DNA of 64,000 nucleotides from Microbulbifer thermotolerans (lineage in GTDB: Bacteria > Pseudomonadota > Gammaproteobacteria > Pseudomonadales > Cellvibrionaceae). The position numbers were made by a program, and so were the translations under genes. Every line of letters begins with the position of its first letter. The first letter of the stretch is position 1. Below are positions 47,575-60,177 of this stretch, one piece after another. The notes beneath the pieces were generated by a model. The model saw nothing but the letters and a program-made list of their open reading frames with translations, was not told the origin of the DNA and did not search any database. The DNA is taken from positions 124,001 through 188,000 of the forward strand of contig NZ_FOKT01000001.1 in assembly GCF_900112305.1 (NCBI RefSeq). Direction: 5' to 3'.

Positions 47575-48891
47575 ATGGAAACCGCAATTGCAACTCAGCG
47601 AGCCTCAAAAAGCAGCCTGCTGCCGATGGCGATTATCGGCACCCTGTTTTTTATTTTCGGCTTTGTGACTTGGTTGAACGGCTCCCTGATCCCGTTTTTA
47701 AAAATACTCTGCGATTTGAGTGATTTTCAGGCGCTGTTTGTTACTTTCGCCTTTTATATTGCCTACACGGTGATGGCGCTGCCGATGTCCTTTATCCTGC
47801 GCCGCGCCGGCTATCGCGACGGCATGGCCATAGGGCTGGGTATTATGGGCGTGGCGGCGCTGGTATTTATCCCCGCCGCGCAGATGGGCAGTTACCCGGT
47901 CTTCCTGCTGGCTCTGTTTGGCCTCGGTGGTGGTCTGACGATATTGCAGACCGCGTCCAATCCCTATGTGGTGCAATTGGGACCAGCCGAAAGTGCCGCC
48001 ACGCGCATTGCAGTGATGGGCATTATCAACAAAAGTGCCGGTGTGTTGGCGCCAATCGTATTTACCGCGCTAGTTCTTTCCGGCCTTGCGGATTTCAATA
48101 CCGAGGCCATCGCCAGGCTGGGCGAGGCCGAGCGCGAAGCGAAACTGAGCGAGGTGGCCAACCGCCTGGTAATGCCGTACATCTGTATGGCGGTGCTGTT
48201 GTTCTTACTGGTGGGGCTGGTGAAGCTTTCCGGTCTGCCGGATATTGAAGAGGAACATGCCTCTGATAGCGAAAGCAGGTCCGGCATATGGCAATTCCCA
48301 CAAGTGGTATTGGGGGCTTTTGCTCTCTTCGCCTATGTGGGTGTGGAGGTCATCGCGGGCGATACCATAGGTCTCTATGGAGAGCGACTCGGTGTTGCCA
48401 ACTTTGCGTCACTCACCTCCTACACCATGGTATTTATGGTGATCGGCTATCTGGTGGGTGTGACTTGCATTCCGCGCTTTATTTCTCAGCAACAGGCGCT
48501 GCTCGGCTCCGCTGTCGCTGGTTTTCTGTGTGTGCTTGGCGTTCTGTTGGCCTCCAAAGAGAGCACTGTAATTGCGAGTCTGCTCTGGGGCTGGTCCGGA
48601 ATCCCTGTCATACCGGATACAGTGGCTTTCGTCGCTCTGATGGGGCTGGCCCACGCTCTCGTTTGGCCCTCAGTCTGGCCTCTGGCGCTGGATGGCTTGG
48701 GAAAATTCACCGCGCAGGGTTCGGCGCTGTTGATTATGGGGATCGCCGGTGGCGCGATTATTCCACTGTTGTTTGGCAAGGTGGCTGAACTTGCCGGTAC
48801 CACGGGGGCTGGCTACAGCGTTGCGCTGCCTTGTTATCTGTTTATTCTTTTTTATGCAATCAAGGGCCACAAACTGCGCAGCTGGAAATAG
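47575..48891 (+). CDS. nagP: N-acetylglucosamine transporter NagP (FHS-type MFS)
   Basis: 438 residues with 12 membrane segments of the fucose/glucose-galactose (FHS) MFS type: LFFIFGFVTWLNGSLIPFLK, QTASNPYVVQLGP and INKSAGVLAPI. NagP is the GlcNAc permease of Shewanella-type operons. AAAAAGG lies before the ATG. A strong terminator follows, closing the operon. Confidence 0.9.
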   Translation: METAIATQRASKSSLLPMAIIGTLFFIFGFVTWLNGSLIPFLKILCDLSDFQALFVTFAFYIAYTVMALPMSFILRRAGYRDGMAIGLGIMGVAALVFIPAAQMGSYPVFLLALFGLGGGLTILQTASNPYVVQLGPAESAATRIAVMGIINKSAGVLAPIVFTALVLSGLADFNTEAIARLGEAEREAKLSEVANRLVMPYICMAVLLFLLVGLVKLSGLPDIEEEHASDSESRSGIWQFPQVVLGAFALFAYVGVEVIAGDTIGLYGERLGVANFASLTSYTMVFMVIGYLVGVTCIPRFISQQQALLGSAVAGFLCVLGVLLASKESTVIASLLWGWSGIPVIPDTVAFVALMGLAHALVWPSVWPLALDGLGKFTAQGSALLIMGIAGGAIIPLLFGKVAELAGTTGAGYSVALPCYLFILFYAIKGHKLRSWK

Positions 48892-48939
48892 TGAACTCGG
48901 TTGGATATCTATCCGTTATTTTTGGTTCTCGTCATCTTT

Positions 48940-48962
48940 GCCCTCTTCGCGAGGGCTTTTTT
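48940..48962 (+). terminator. Rho-independent terminator of the nag operon
   Basis: GCCCTC and GAGGGC form a 6-bp stem with loop TTCGC, followed by six T. Confidence 0.85.
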
Positions 48963-48974
48963 GTATTTTATTTA

Positions 48975-49172
48975 ACGTGGACCCAGGTTGGTTCGCGCAG
49001 CCGTAAAAACTATTTTGACAGTGGGTGGGGCGGTCAAAAAAGGGGAGGCTGCAAACCGCCTGGCAAAAGGTGTCCGGTGGCGTTCTAAGGCCGCACGCGT
49101 GCGTTTTACCGGTGTGTCTGAGCGCTCGGGAACCAGCTGCAGCGCGCATGTGAGTGCATCAGAGGTCCCTCA
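48975..49172 (-). repeat. Possible decayed member of the inverted-repeat family
   Basis: Reading the minus strand from 49172, TGAGGGACCTCTGATGCAC matches the repeat end, and further on GCGCTCAG and AAAACGCACG recur in the same order as in E2. The far end near 48978 (GACCCAGG, GGTTCGC) is weak. The lrgB stop TGA coincides with the repeat boundary. Confidence 0.4.
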
Positions 49173-49859
49173 ATTCAGCAGCTGGGAAAATAGAGGTGCG
49201 CAGAGCACCATGGCCACGCCGGTAAAAATCATCGTTAAACTGGCGATGACGCCTTCCTCACGACCAAGCTCACGGGCCTTTGCTGTGCCGGCACCGTGGG
49301 AGGCTGCACCCAGAGCGATACCCTTGGCCAGAGAGGTGCGGATCCCAGCGAATTTAAAGATCGGTTCGGATAATGCCATTCCCGTAATACCAGTCATAAT
49401 CACCAGCATCGCCGTAATATCGGGCACTCCGCCAAAAGCAGTGACTGCTTCCATTGCAAAAGGCATAGAAACGGAACGAACCAACATTCCGCTCGCCAGC
49501 GCCTCAGGCATGGGAAAAATTCGCACCAGAAGCCAGGATGAAAACAGGCCCAGTATTAGTCCGGTACCAACACCGATCGTCAGTGTTAGGGGGTACCGCA
49601 GAATTACCCTGCGTTCCTGATAGATTGGCACGGCAAAAGCAATTGTCGCTGGACCCAGCATCATCACCAGAAAATGGGTATAGAGATAGTAGTCTTCCAA
49701 GGGGATATGCAATACGAGGATTAGAGCGATGATACCCAGAGGAGCTGCCAGTAAGGGAGCCAGCAAAATATTTTTTCGGTGCTTATAGGCTGTTTTAGTC
49801 AGATAGTAAAAGCCTAGAGTGGCGGCCAGGCTCAGGGCCGCAAGCAGCGTGTCAGACAT
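49170..49859 (-). CDS. lrgB: LrgB family membrane protein
   Basis: 229 residues, strongly hydrophobic with about seven membrane segments, and the conserved LrgB C-terminus GIALGAASHGAGTAKARELG. With LrgA it forms the CidAB/LrgAB family linked to holin-like activity or pyruvate transport. It overlaps lrgA by eight bases. Confidence 0.93.
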   Translation of the reverse strand: MSDTLLAALSLAATLGFYYLTKTAYKHRKNILLAPLLAAPLGIIALILVLHIPLEDYYLYTHFLVMMLGPATIAFAVPIYQERRVILRYPLTLTIGVGTGLILGLFSSWLLVRIFPMPEALASGMLVRSVSMPFAMEAVTAFGGVPDITAMLVIMTGITGMALSEPIFKFAGIRTSLAKGIALGAASHGAGTAKARELGREEGVIASLTMIFTGVAMVLCAPLFSQLLN

Positions 49860-50259
49860 CGGCTTGGCCTCGCAAGTGACGTTTATGCAGGTGTTTTTCC
49901 AGGGTGAAAACGCGATCGACCACCCAGGCTGTTCCGGTCAAGACGAGTGCTGTGCCGACAATCAGTGTGGTAACGAGCACCCCGCCGTCCTCGCGGAGCA
50001 TCACCCAGTTCTTGATTACCGACACAACTGGGGGGATGAAAAACAACAAAAGATCGCCGAGCAGCCAGCTGGAAGCTGCAACGACCGCTTTTTCCGGAAC
50101 GATACGCAAGAGAAGCAACAAAGCGAGGATCGCCAAGCCGATGACACTGGCGGGGATCGGCAAATGTGTCAGTGCGACTATCTGATTACAGAGCCAGAAG
50201 AGTCCACAGAGGGCCGCAATCTGAAACAGTAGAAAAAGTGCAGAACCTGTGCGTGCCAT
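49852..50259 (-). CDS. lrgA: CidA/LrgA family membrane protein
   Basis: 135 residues with four membrane helices and the LrgA pattern LPIPASVIGLAILALLLL and LLLFFIPPVVSVI. It is the holin-like partner of LrgB. The regulator gene 50369-51256 is divergent, a common arrangement for cid/lrg control. Confidence 0.92.
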   Translation of the reverse strand: MARTGSALFLLFQIAALCGLFWLCNQIVALTHLPIPASVIGLAILALLLLLRIVPEKAVVAASSWLLGDLLLFFIPPVVSVIKNWVMLREDGGVLVTTLIVGTALVLTGTAWVVDRVFTLEKHLHKRHLRGQADV

Positions 50260-50368
50260 AAAGCGGATCGTTTCTCTGGGGGTTAAGAAATGGGAATGAG
50301 CGTTAGTTTAGCGTTGAGCTTGAGATATATATAATGAATGTTAAATATGAAATGTATGAAATTAAGTT

Positions 50369-51256
50369 ATGCAAATAGACCTGAAGGTATTGCGCTATTT
50401 AGTTGAAATCGTCCGCCACGGTGGTTTTGGCAAGGCGGCGGAACAGGTGCATCTTTCACAGCCAGCGCTCAGTAAAGCGATACGTGGCTTGGAGGAGGCA
50501 CTGGGCGAGACCCTGCTGGAGCGGGGAGGTCGCGGTAGCCGCGTTCGGCTCACGCCCGCAGGAAAAGTGGTATATCGCCACGCAAATGCACTGTTGGAAG
50601 GCCGGGAGCAGATGCTCAATGAACTCCGTATGCTGCGAGGGCTCGAGTGCGGGGAGCTGCGCATTGGTCTTTCTCCGCTGGGAAGTGGCGAAATCTTTGC
50701 GCCAGTGATCGCCCGTTTTCGTGAACTCTACCCGGGCGTTGAAATTCACTTGCGGGAGCGGGGCGGGGTAGAGCAGGAGGACGCTTTGCGCAACGGGGAA
50801 ATTGAACTGGCAACCAGTTTAAAACCGACGGATGAGGATATCGCCTGGATGCAGATTTGCGACGATCCGATGATGGTGGCATTGCCGCACGCCCACCCGA
50901 TGTCGGAGACCGGAGCCATCCGTCTGGAGGCACTGGCTGAGGTGCCAATTGTCGGGTTTGAACCTGGTTTTATGTTGAGCAAGCTGATTAGGGATAACTG
51001 TCGTGCTGTGGGATTTGATCCGAGAGTCGTCGCAGAGGTTTCCCATCCAGACTTCGGTCTCGCGCTGGTGGCCGCTGGTACTGGAGTTATGTTGTTACCC
51101 CGATTGATCGCGGAACGTCACAAAACAGACGGAGTCGTTGTCGTTCCTCTCGATAGTACGCTCTTGCGTTGGACTCTTTCTTTGATTTGGCGTCGGAATG
51201 CGAGCCTCTCTTTTGCTGCAAGAAAAATGCGGGAAATGATAAGGGAAATGCTCTGA
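50369..51256 (+). CDS. LysR-type regulator divergent from lrgAB
   Basis: 295 residues. An N-terminal winged helix (LKVLRYLVEIVRHGGFGKAAEQVHLSQPALSKAIRGLEE) is followed by the LysR effector-binding domain (GELRIGLSPLGSGEIF). It is divergent from lrgA across a 109-base A+T-rich gap, so lrgAB is its probable target; the inducer is unknown. Confidence 0.92.
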   Translation: MQIDLKVLRYLVEIVRHGGFGKAAEQVHLSQPALSKAIRGLEEALGETLLERGGRGSRVRLTPAGKVVYRHANALLEGREQMLNELRMLRGLECGELRIGLSPLGSGEIFAPVIARFRELYPGVEIHLRERGGVEQEDALRNGEIELATSLKPTDEDIAWMQICDDPMMVALPHAHPMSETGAIRLEALAEVPIVGFEPGFMLSKLIRDNCRAVGFDPRVVAEVSHPDFGLALVAAGTGVMLLPRLIAERHKTDGVVVVPLDSTLLRWTLSLIWRRNASLSFAARKMREMIREML

Positions 51257-53757
<2,501 letters not shown>

Positions 53758-53769
53758 TCACACCCGGAT

Positions 53770-53807
53770 ACAGGAGGGAGGCGCGGGCTTGCGCGCCTCT
53801 TTCCTGT
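53770..53807 (+). terminator. katG terminator-like hairpin
   Basis: A long interrupted stem joins ACAGGA, GAGGCGCG and CGCGCCTC, TCCTGT. The following bases are T-rich but not a clean run. Confidence 0.55.
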
Positions 53808-53928
53808 GCGTTTATTCACGCGTGACGGCCTGCAGAATCCAGGGGCCGTTGCATTTTTTCGGTTGGCGGTATCGCATTTCCCACCGGGAACAGGTCCCGA
53901 CAGCTCGCCGTCAGTGCAGGCTGGGCGT

Positions 53929-54972
53929 TTAGCCCGGTGCTGGCCCGCTGGAATCCCGTATCACCAGCTCCGGTGTGAACTCTTTTTGAATGCCTGCCTC
54001 TTTGTGTGCTTTTCCGTTCTCTGTGCCTTTGCTGCGGGCTTTGTTCAGAACCAGTGCGGCGGCGCACTTGGCGATTTCGTTGTTGGGTTGGTGAGCAGTG
54101 GTGAGTTTGGGCCAGGTTTGGCGCGAAAAGGGGCTATCCTCGAAGCCGACGATGGAAAGCTGCTCGGGGATTTTGATATCCATCAGTCGCGCGGCGAAGA
54201 GGGCGCCGGCAGCTATTTCATCGTTACTGGCAAAGATTGCCGTGGGCGGGTTGGCTGACTGTAGGAGCTTCTTGGCGCCCTCGACACCGGAATCAAAGGC
54301 GTATTCGCCTTTCAGTATCAGCTCCTTCTCGATTGGCAGGCCGGCTTCCCGCAGCGCCCGGCGGTAGCCGTCCAGGCGGGCGCGGGTAGAGATGTGACCC
54401 TCGCTACCGCAGAGAAAGCCGATGCGTCTGTGGTTGAGCTCTAATAGGTGCTTTGTCAGCGCATAGGCCGCTCCATTGTCGTCCACTTGTATGCAATTTT
54501 CCTCATCGTCCTCAGCGGCCGCGGCGGAAAGGATGCGTACATAGTGCAGGTCCAGAGAGCGGACGGTATCAATGATTGCCTGGTCTTCCGAGAATGGGGG
54601 TGTCAGGACCAGCCCCGCAATCCTGGAATGCCTCACCAGGTTTTTCAGTTCATCGTGCACTGCGTCCGATTTGGCATTGCTCGGGTGAATCAGCAGCTCG
54701 TAACCGCGTGCCCGGCAGGCTTCGAGTATGCCGTTCTGCATGTCAATCACATAGTAGGCATTCGGATTGTCATAGATAAAGGCAATAGTGTAGGAGCGGG
54801 TGCCGGCAAGATTGCGCGCGGCGAGGTTGGGTTGGTAATTGAGTGCCTCTACGGCGTCGATCACCTTTTTCCGGGTAGCGGGGCGCACCGAGGGCTCATT
54901 GTTGATAACGCGGGAAACTGTCTTGATGGAAACGCCGGCCTGTGCGGCAACATCGTTGATGGTGACTTTCAT
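53929..54972 (-). CDS. LacI-type transcriptional regulator
   Basis: 347 residues from the ATG at 54972; the frame is open much further upstream but that part has no coding character. The helix-turn-helix is TINDVAAQAGVSIKTVSRVINNE, with the hinge helix NLAARNLAGTRSYTIAF. The sugar-binding domain is complete (AIFASNDEIAAGAL; SIVGFEDSPFSRQ). It lies divergent from edd across a 1,081-base region, so a sugar-catabolic target is likely. Its ligand is unknown, and it is some 5 kb from the nag genes. Confidence 0.88.
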   Translation of the reverse strand: MKVTINDVAAQAGVSIKTVSRVINNEPSVRPATRKKVIDAVEALNYQPNLAARNLAGTRSYTIAFIYDNPNAYYVIDMQNGILEACRARGYELLIHPSNAKSDAVHDELKNLVRHSRIAGLVLTPPFSEDQAIIDTVRSLDLHYVRILSAAAAEDDEENCIQVDDNGAAYALTKHLLELNHRRIGFLCGSEGHISTRARLDGYRRALREAGLPIEKELILKGEYAFDSGVEGAKKLLQSANPPTAIFASNDEIAAGALFAARLMDIKIPEQLSIVGFEDSPFSRQTWPKLTTAHQPNNEIAKCAAALVLNKARSKGTENGKAHKEAGIQKEFTPELVIRDSSGPAPG

Positions 54973-55225
54973 CTGGGCGCTTGTCCTTGTAGTGGAGACC
55001 GCTGCCGATTGGAAGCTGGGCGCGGTGTGATATGAGCGGCTCGCCCGCGCCAAGCCCCCACGGAGTGGAGTTCTGTCCTCTTCGACTCCGCCAGCGCTGT
55101 CAGACCCTGTTTCGGCAAAATAAACGATTTTATCAGCAAATGGCTGCTTTTTGCTTGGAAATCGGGGAGGGCGGCTGACCCTGTTTCCAGTCGCTTTTGC
55201 ACAGGATGGCAGGCCATGCCTCTTT

Positions 55226-55240
55226 TGTAAATTTATTACA
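55226..55240. promoter_or_regulatory. HexR-like operator A
   Basis: TGTAAATTTATTACA matches the HexR consensus TGTARTTWWWTTACA at 14 of 15 positions. It lies about 250 bases upstream of the LacI start. Confidence 0.55.
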
Positions 55241-55380
55241 TATGGCGTATGTGGTCGTGTTGAGCTTGGTGGTGCGGGTTTTCCATCGGTGCGCCTGCTT
55301 AGGGGTGGGGGTGTTTGGGGTGGGGCTTTATAGGGTGGCGCGATCAAAAATTGAGGGTGTTCATTATTGTAGTCAGTCGT

Positions 55381-55599
55381 TAGGGGGTCTCTGATTAATT
55401 CATTTCCTGGGGGCGGAGTTTCTTCGGGGGCGTATGTGAAGCTCAGGTGATAGGAGGCGTATTTCGAAATCGCCGGATACAAGGGGGTATCCGGCGGATC
55501 TGCAGGGAAGTGCTCGTGCCTTTTTGAAATATCCGTCCTATTGCCTGAGCGTCCCGGAATCTAGCGTTGTGTTCACGCGAATTAATCAGAGGTTCCTTA
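55381..55599 (-). repeat. Element E4: full-length 219-bp nested inverted repeat, reverse orientation
   Basis: TA-bounded ends (TAGGGGGTCTCTGATTAATT and, on the minus strand, TAAGGAACCTCTGATTAATT). The central hairpin arms read CGCCGGATA and TATCCGGCG, where E2 has CGACGGATAC and GTATCCGTCG, a paired A-T to C-G exchange. It ends 80 bases before the edd promoter. Confidence 0.8.
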
Positions 55600-55678
55600 G
55601 CTTCAGTGAGGGTTTTCCGAGGGCTCTCGGGGTGGGGCTTGTGTGTGGCCGCCCCGCAATTGTTGCGGGGTGGGGTGC

Positions 55679-55708
55679 TTGAAAGAGTTTGTAAATTTAC
55701 TACATAAT
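55679..55708 (+). promoter_or_regulatory. edd promoter with HexR-like operator B
   Basis: TTGAAA and CATAAT are 18 bases apart. Between and overlapping them lies TGTAAATTTACTACA (55690-55704), 13 of 15 matches to the HexR consensus, positioned to block RNA polymerase. Confidence 0.6.
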
Positions 55709-55767
55709 AGCGCACCGGCCAGCAGCTCCGCCGGTTTAGTGCCGGATCTGCGGGAATCTGTTCAAAC

Positions 55768-55794
55768 CTGAGGCAGCACACTTTGCTGCCTCAG
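55768..55794 (+). other. Perfect hairpin in the edd leader
   Basis: CTGAGGCAGCA and TGCTGCCTCAG form an 11-bp perfect stem with loop CACTT; a second small hairpin (CCCGC/GCGGG) follows. There is no T-run, so it is more likely a leader structure than a terminator. Confidence 0.5.
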
Positions 55795-56053
55795 CTGAGT
55801 TCCCGCTCACGCGGGGGCGCCGGTCGCCATTGGTCAGGATCAAATTTCGCGGTTGGGAAGCATGAACGCAAAGTCGTTTTCCATGCCCGAACAGTGGCGT
55901 TGGGCAAAGGACCGGCCGCGGCGCTAAAACCACAGGTGGATAACGGTGAATCCGGAGGGCAAAGCGCCCCACCTGGCCCTGATATTTTCTGCCAGCGGGT
56001 AGAGACCTGCGTCGCCGCGCTGAAGTCTGCCGGCTGAGTAAAACGGAAGAGTT

Positions 56054-57871
56054 ATGCTACACAGCAAGGTTCAAGCAGTTACCGAGCGAATTATTGAACG
56101 CAGTGAGGAAACCCGCGCCCAATACCTCGCACAAGTCGATAAAGCGCATATCGAGGGGCGTGCCAGCAGTCGTCTCTCCTGCGGCAACCTGGCCCACGCC
56201 ATCGCCGCCTCCGATGAAAAAGACAAGAATCTGATTGCCTCTGGGCGCGGTCCCAACTTGGCGATAGTCACCGCCTACAACGATATGCTTTCCGCGCACC
56301 AGCCCTATGGCGCCTACCCGTCGCAATTGAAAGAGGCCGCCGCCCGCTGTGGTGCCACAGCCCAGGTGGCCGGTGGTGTGCCCGCCATGTGCGACGGCGT
56401 CACCCAGGGGCGCGCAGGTATGGAGCTCTCCCTGTTTTCCCGCGATGTTATTGCCATGTCCACGGCCATTGCCCTTTCCCACGATGTGTTCGAAGGGGCC
56501 ATGTATCTCGGTATCTGCGACAAGATCGTGCCCGGCCTGGTGATCGGCGCTCTGGCCTTCGGCCATTTGCCGGCGATGTTTGTGCCTGCGGGCCCCATGC
56601 CCACCGGGCTGGCCAACGCGGAGAAAGTGCGCGTGCGCCAGCTGTTCGCCGAAGGCAAGGTGGGGCGCAAAGAGCTGCTGGAGGCGGAGAGCGCGTCTTA
56701 CCACAGTCCCGGGACCTGCACTTTTTACGGTACGGCGAATTCCAACCAGATGTTGGTGGAGATCATGGGCTTGCAGTTGCCGGGCAGTTCCTTTGTGAAC
56801 CCCGGCACCGAGCTGCGCCAAGCGCTGAACGGGGCGGCGGTTGAGCAGCTGGTCCGGATTACCGAGCCCAGTCAGCACACCCCTATCGCCAAGATTCTCA
56901 CTGAAAAAGCCTTCGTCAACGGCATTGTCGGCCTGCTGGCGACCGGCGGCTCTACCAATCACACCCTGCACCTGGTGGCCATGGCCCGTGCCGCAGGCAT
57001 TCAGTTGACCTGGCAGGATATGGCGGAACTCTCCGAAGTGGTGCCCTTGCTTTGCCGTGTTTATCCAAACGGCACCGCTGACATTAACCACTTCGCCGCC
57101 GCCGGCGGCATGCAGTTTTTGATTCGCGAGTTGCTGGGCGCAGGATTGTTGCACGCGGATGTGCACACGGTACTCGGCGACTCGGGCCTGGAACCCTACT
57201 GCCGCGACCCCTTCCTCAATGAAGACAAAAGCGGTGTGGTCTGGCGGCCGGCGCCGGAAACCAGTGGCGACCCGGATGTGATCCGTCCGGTGAATGAGCC
57301 CTTCTCCCATCACGGTGGCCTGCAGCTGTTGGAGGGCAACCTGGGTCGCAGCGTGATCAAGGTGTCCGCGCTGAAGCCGGAAAATCTGCAGGTGAAGGCG
57401 CCTGCGGTGGTCTTCCACAGTCAGGACCAGTTGCTGGAGCGTTTCAAGGCCGGCGAACTGGAAAAAGACTTTGTTGCTGTCGTGCGTTTCCAGGGGCCAC
57501 AGGCCAACGGTATGCCCGAACTACACAAGCTGACGCCGACCCTGGGCGTGTTGCAGGACCGCGGTTTCAAAGTAGCGCTAATCACCGACGGCCGTATGTC
57601 CGGCGCTTCCGGTAAGGTTCCGGCGGCTATCCATATGTCGCCGGAGGCGGTGGAAGGCGGTCCCATCGCCAAAGTCCGCGACGGAGACCTGATCGAATTG
57701 GATGCCGATGCCGGAATTCTGCGCGTTCTTGTGGACGATGCCGAACTGGCCGCGCGCGAGCCTGCCTCTGGAGATCTCTCCAGCAGTGCCCGCGGCACTG
57801 GCCGGGAATTGTTTGCGAATATGCGTTCACTGGCTAGCGGCGCAGAAAGTGGCGCCAGCATTCTTTATTAA
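56054..57871 (+). CDS. edd: 6-phosphogluconate dehydratase
   Basis: 605 residues of the IlvD/Edd family: GNLAHAIA, the Cys-containing [55 protein letters not shown] and [23 protein letters not shown]. It dehydrates 6-phosphogluconate to KDPG, the committed Entner-Doudoroff step, using a 4Fe-4S cluster. It heads the edd-zwf-pgl-eda run. Confidence 0.96.
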   Translation: MLHSKVQAVTERIIERSEETRAQYLAQVDKAHIEGRASSRLSCGNLAHAIAASDEKDKNLIASGRGPNLAIVTAYNDMLSAHQPYGAYPSQLKEAAARCGATAQVAGGVPAMCDGVTQGRAGMELSLFSRDVIAMSTAIALSHDVFEGAMYLGICDKIVPGLVIGALAFGHLPAMFVPAGPMPTGLANAEKVRVRQLFAEGKVGRKELLEAESASYHSPGTCTFYGTANSNQMLVEIMGLQLPGSSFVNPGTELRQALNGAAVEQLVRITEPSQHTPIAKILTEKAFVNGIVGLLATGGSTNHTLHLVAMARAAGIQLTWQDMAELSEVVPLLCRVYPNGTADINHFAAAGGMQFLIRELLGAGLLHADVHTVLGDSGLEPYCRDPFLNEDKSGVVWRPAPETSGDPDVIRPVNEPFSHHGGLQLLEGNLGRSVIKVSALKPENLQVKAPAVVFHSQDQLLERFKAGELEKDFVAVVRFQGPQANGMPELHKLTPTLGVLQDRGFKVALITDGRMSGASGKVPAAIHMSPEAVEGGPIAKVRDGDLIELDADAGILRVLVDDAELAAREPASGDLSSSARGTGRELFANMRSLASGAESGASILY

Positions 57872-57921
57872 ATTACGGCGCGCAAAACAGGCGCCGAAAG
57901 ACAGGAAATCAGAGCGAATAT

Positions 57922-59382
57922 ATGGCTAACCCATTTGACATGGTGTTGTTTGGCGGTGGAGGCGACCTGGCGTTGCGCAAGCTGATTCCCGCCTTGTACC
58001 GCGCACACAGGGAGGGCAGCCTGGCTGAGGGCTGCCGCATATTGCCGGTCTGCCGGCGCCAGGAGGATGCGGACAATTATCTGGAAACGGCCCAGCAGGC
58101 ACTGAAAACCCACTTGCGCGATGGCGAGTACAACGACAACTGCTGGCGGGAGTTCAGTGAGTTGCTGCGCGCCGTGGCCCTGGATATTTCTGTGCCGGAT
58201 GAACAGTGGGACTCTCTCACTGATGTTCTCGGCAGTGACTCGGAGCGGGTGCGGATTTTTTACCTGGCGATTCCACCGGCGGTGTTTGGTCCCTGTTGCG
58301 AGAATCTGTCGCTGAAGGGATTGATTCACGAAAACTCCCGCGTGGTGGTAGAGAAGCCCTTGGGTTACAACGCCCGCACTTCAGACGAGATCAACGGCAA
58401 GATTGCCACCTATTTTCCGGAACAGAACATATTTCGCATCGACCACTACCTGGGTAAGGAAACCGTTCAGAATCTGCTCGCGCTGCGTTTCAGTAACGTG
58501 CTTTTCGAGCATCTGTGGGATGCGAAGACCATCGACCATATTCAGATCAGTATTTCCGAAACTGTCGGCCTCGAGGGCAGAGCGGGTTTCTACGATGAAA
58601 CAGGTGCTTTGCGCGATATGGTACAGAACCACCTGCTACAGCTGCTGTGCCTGATTGCCATGGAGTCCCCCAACAGCATGTCGGCGAAAAATATTCGCGC
58701 CGAGAAGATCAAGGTGCTGGAAGCGCTGCGTCCATTGGTGGGAGAGGCGGTCGATCAGAATATTGTGCGCGGCCAGTATGTGGCGGGTGGTCTGGGAACC
58801 CAACTGGTGCCTGGCTATCTCGAGGAACTGGAGGCGGCCAGGAGCAGTACGGAGACTTTTGTTGCCATACGCGCACACATTGATAACTGGCGTTGGGCCG
58901 GCGTGCCTTTTTATCTGCGCACCGGCAAACGTATGGAGAAGCGCTGTGCGGAAATTGTGATCCAGTACAAGTGCGTATCTCACCGGGTATACGACGAATC
59001 CGCCGGCGAGGTGATACCCAACCGCCTGGTGATCCGCCTGCAGCCGGAGGAAAGCATCAAACTGGTGCTGATGGCAAAAAAAATGGACAGCCTGACCATG
59101 GAGCTGCAGCCGGCGGAGTTGAACCTCACCCTGTCAGATACCTACGACAGCTTCCGCAGCGATGCCTACAAGCGCTTGATGCTCGACGTGGCGGAGAACA
59201 ACCCGGCGCTGTTTATCCACCGCGACGAAGTCGCCGCCGCCTGGGCCTGGGTAGATCCAATCATCAACCACTGGCGGGATACCGGCAACCAGCCGCATCT
59301 TTACCGCGCTGGAAGCTGGGGTCCCCAGGCCGCCAGTGAACTGCTGGCCCGCGACGGTCGCCACTGGTTCAACGCGCAATAG
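57922..59382 (+). CDS. zwf: Glucose-6-phosphate 1-dehydrogenase
   Basis: 486 residues. The nucleotide motif is FGGGGDLALRKLIPALY, the catalytic region RIDHYLGKETVQNLLALRF, and EKPLGYN follows the coenzyme site. It oxidises glucose-6-phosphate to 6-phosphogluconolactone with NADP+ (or NAD+). It follows edd by 50 bases. Confidence 0.96.
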   Translation: MANPFDMVLFGGGGDLALRKLIPALYRAHREGSLAEGCRILPVCRRQEDADNYLETAQQALKTHLRDGEYNDNCWREFSELLRAVALDISVPDEQWDSLTDVLGSDSERVRIFYLAIPPAVFGPCCENLSLKGLIHENSRVVVEKPLGYNARTSDEINGKIATYFPEQNIFRIDHYLGKETVQNLLALRFSNVLFEHLWDAKTIDHIQISISETVGLEGRAGFYDETGALRDMVQNHLLQLLCLIAMESPNSMSAKNIRAEKIKVLEALRPLVGEAVDQNIVRGQYVAGGLGTQLVPGYLEELEAARSSTETFVAIRAHIDNWRWAGVPFYLRTGKRMEKRCAEIVIQYKCVSHRVYDESAGEVIPNRLVIRLQPEESIKLVLMAKKMDSLTMELQPAELNLTLSDTYDSFRSDAYKRLMLDVAENNPALFIHRDEVAAAWAWVDPIINHWRDTGNQPHLYRAGSWGPQAASELLARDGRHWFNAQ

Positions 59383-59395
59383 GCAGGTGGGCGCA

Positions 59396-60106
59396 ATGGT
59401 AGAAGAAAAATTCTATTCAGACCGCGAGCGGTTGGTTCAGGCACTGGTGCACGACTGTGCCAGTGAACTGCAAAAAGGTATTAAGGAGCGCGGTCAGGCG
59501 AGCTTCCTGGTTTCCGGTGGCAGTACGCCTGAGCCGGTGTATCGCGAACTGTCGAAGCGGCCCCTGCCCTGGCCGCAGATTACCGTCGCCCTGGTGGACG
59601 AGCGCTGGGTGGACAGAAACGAGAGCGGCAGCAATCAGGCGTTTATCGAGAAAACACTGTTGCAAAACTGCGCCGCTGAGGCGCCCCTGCTCGCCATGAA
59701 AACTCCGCACGCCACCGCCGCTGAAGGCGAGGAAGATTGTGAGCGCGCCTACGCAGAACTTCCGAAGCCTTTTGACGTTTGCATATTGGGTATGGGGAGC
59801 GACGGACACACAGCTTCACTTTTTCCGCACGCCGATGGGCTGGCCGCAGCGTTGAATCCGGACTCGCAAAAATTGTGCAGTGCCATTACCGCCAGACAAA
59901 GCGAAGTTACCGGCGTTCACACGGAGCGTATGACTCTGACTCTGGCGGCGATATTACAGGCCCGGGATATTAAGCTGCTGATTACCGGCAACGAAAAACT
60001 GAAAGTTTATCGCGAGGCATTGCTCGGCAGTGACGAGTTGGAAATGCCGGTGCGCAGTATTCTCAAGCAGGGCTTAAAACCGGTCACCGTTTATTGGGCG
60101 CCTTAA
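59396..60106 (+). CDS. pgl: 6-phosphogluconolactonase
   Basis: 236 residues from the ATG at 59396, 13 bases after zwf, with GGCAGGTGGG upstream; the frame remains open into zwf. Motifs: LVSGGSTPEPVYRELS, VALVDERWVD and ILGMGSDGHTASLFP. It hydrolyses 6-phosphogluconolactone, linking Zwf to Edd. Confidence 0.94.
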   Translation: MVEEKFYSDRERLVQALVHDCASELQKGIKERGQASFLVSGGSTPEPVYRELSKRPLPWPQITVALVDERWVDRNESGSNQAFIEKTLLQNCAAEAPLLAMKTPHATAAEGEEDCERAYAELPKPFDVCILGMGSDGHTASLFPHADGLAAALNPDSQKLCSAITARQSEVTGVHTERMTLTLAAILQARDIKLLITGNEKLKVYREALLGSDELEMPVRSILKQGLKPVTVYWAP

Positions 60107-60177
60107 ATTCAACGGCCCCGCTTTTGTCCCGATCGTGTAATCGGAGACTTTTGTAACAAAAGGTTTGGAATTCAAAG

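Larger units (their letters stand above)
54973..56053. other. Long intergenic region between the LacI gene and edd
   Basis: 1,081 bases without a supported gene. It holds a HexR-like palindrome (55226-55240), element E4 (55381-55599), the edd promoter with a second palindrome (55679-55708) and a structured leader of about 340 bases. Open frames here lie in repeats or have no coding character. Confidence 0.65.

Noticed and set aside
55783-56037. An 84-codon open frame in the edd leader
   Set aside because: It begins inside the leader hairpin, has no ribosome site or recognisable feature, and overlaps another open frame on the opposite strand.
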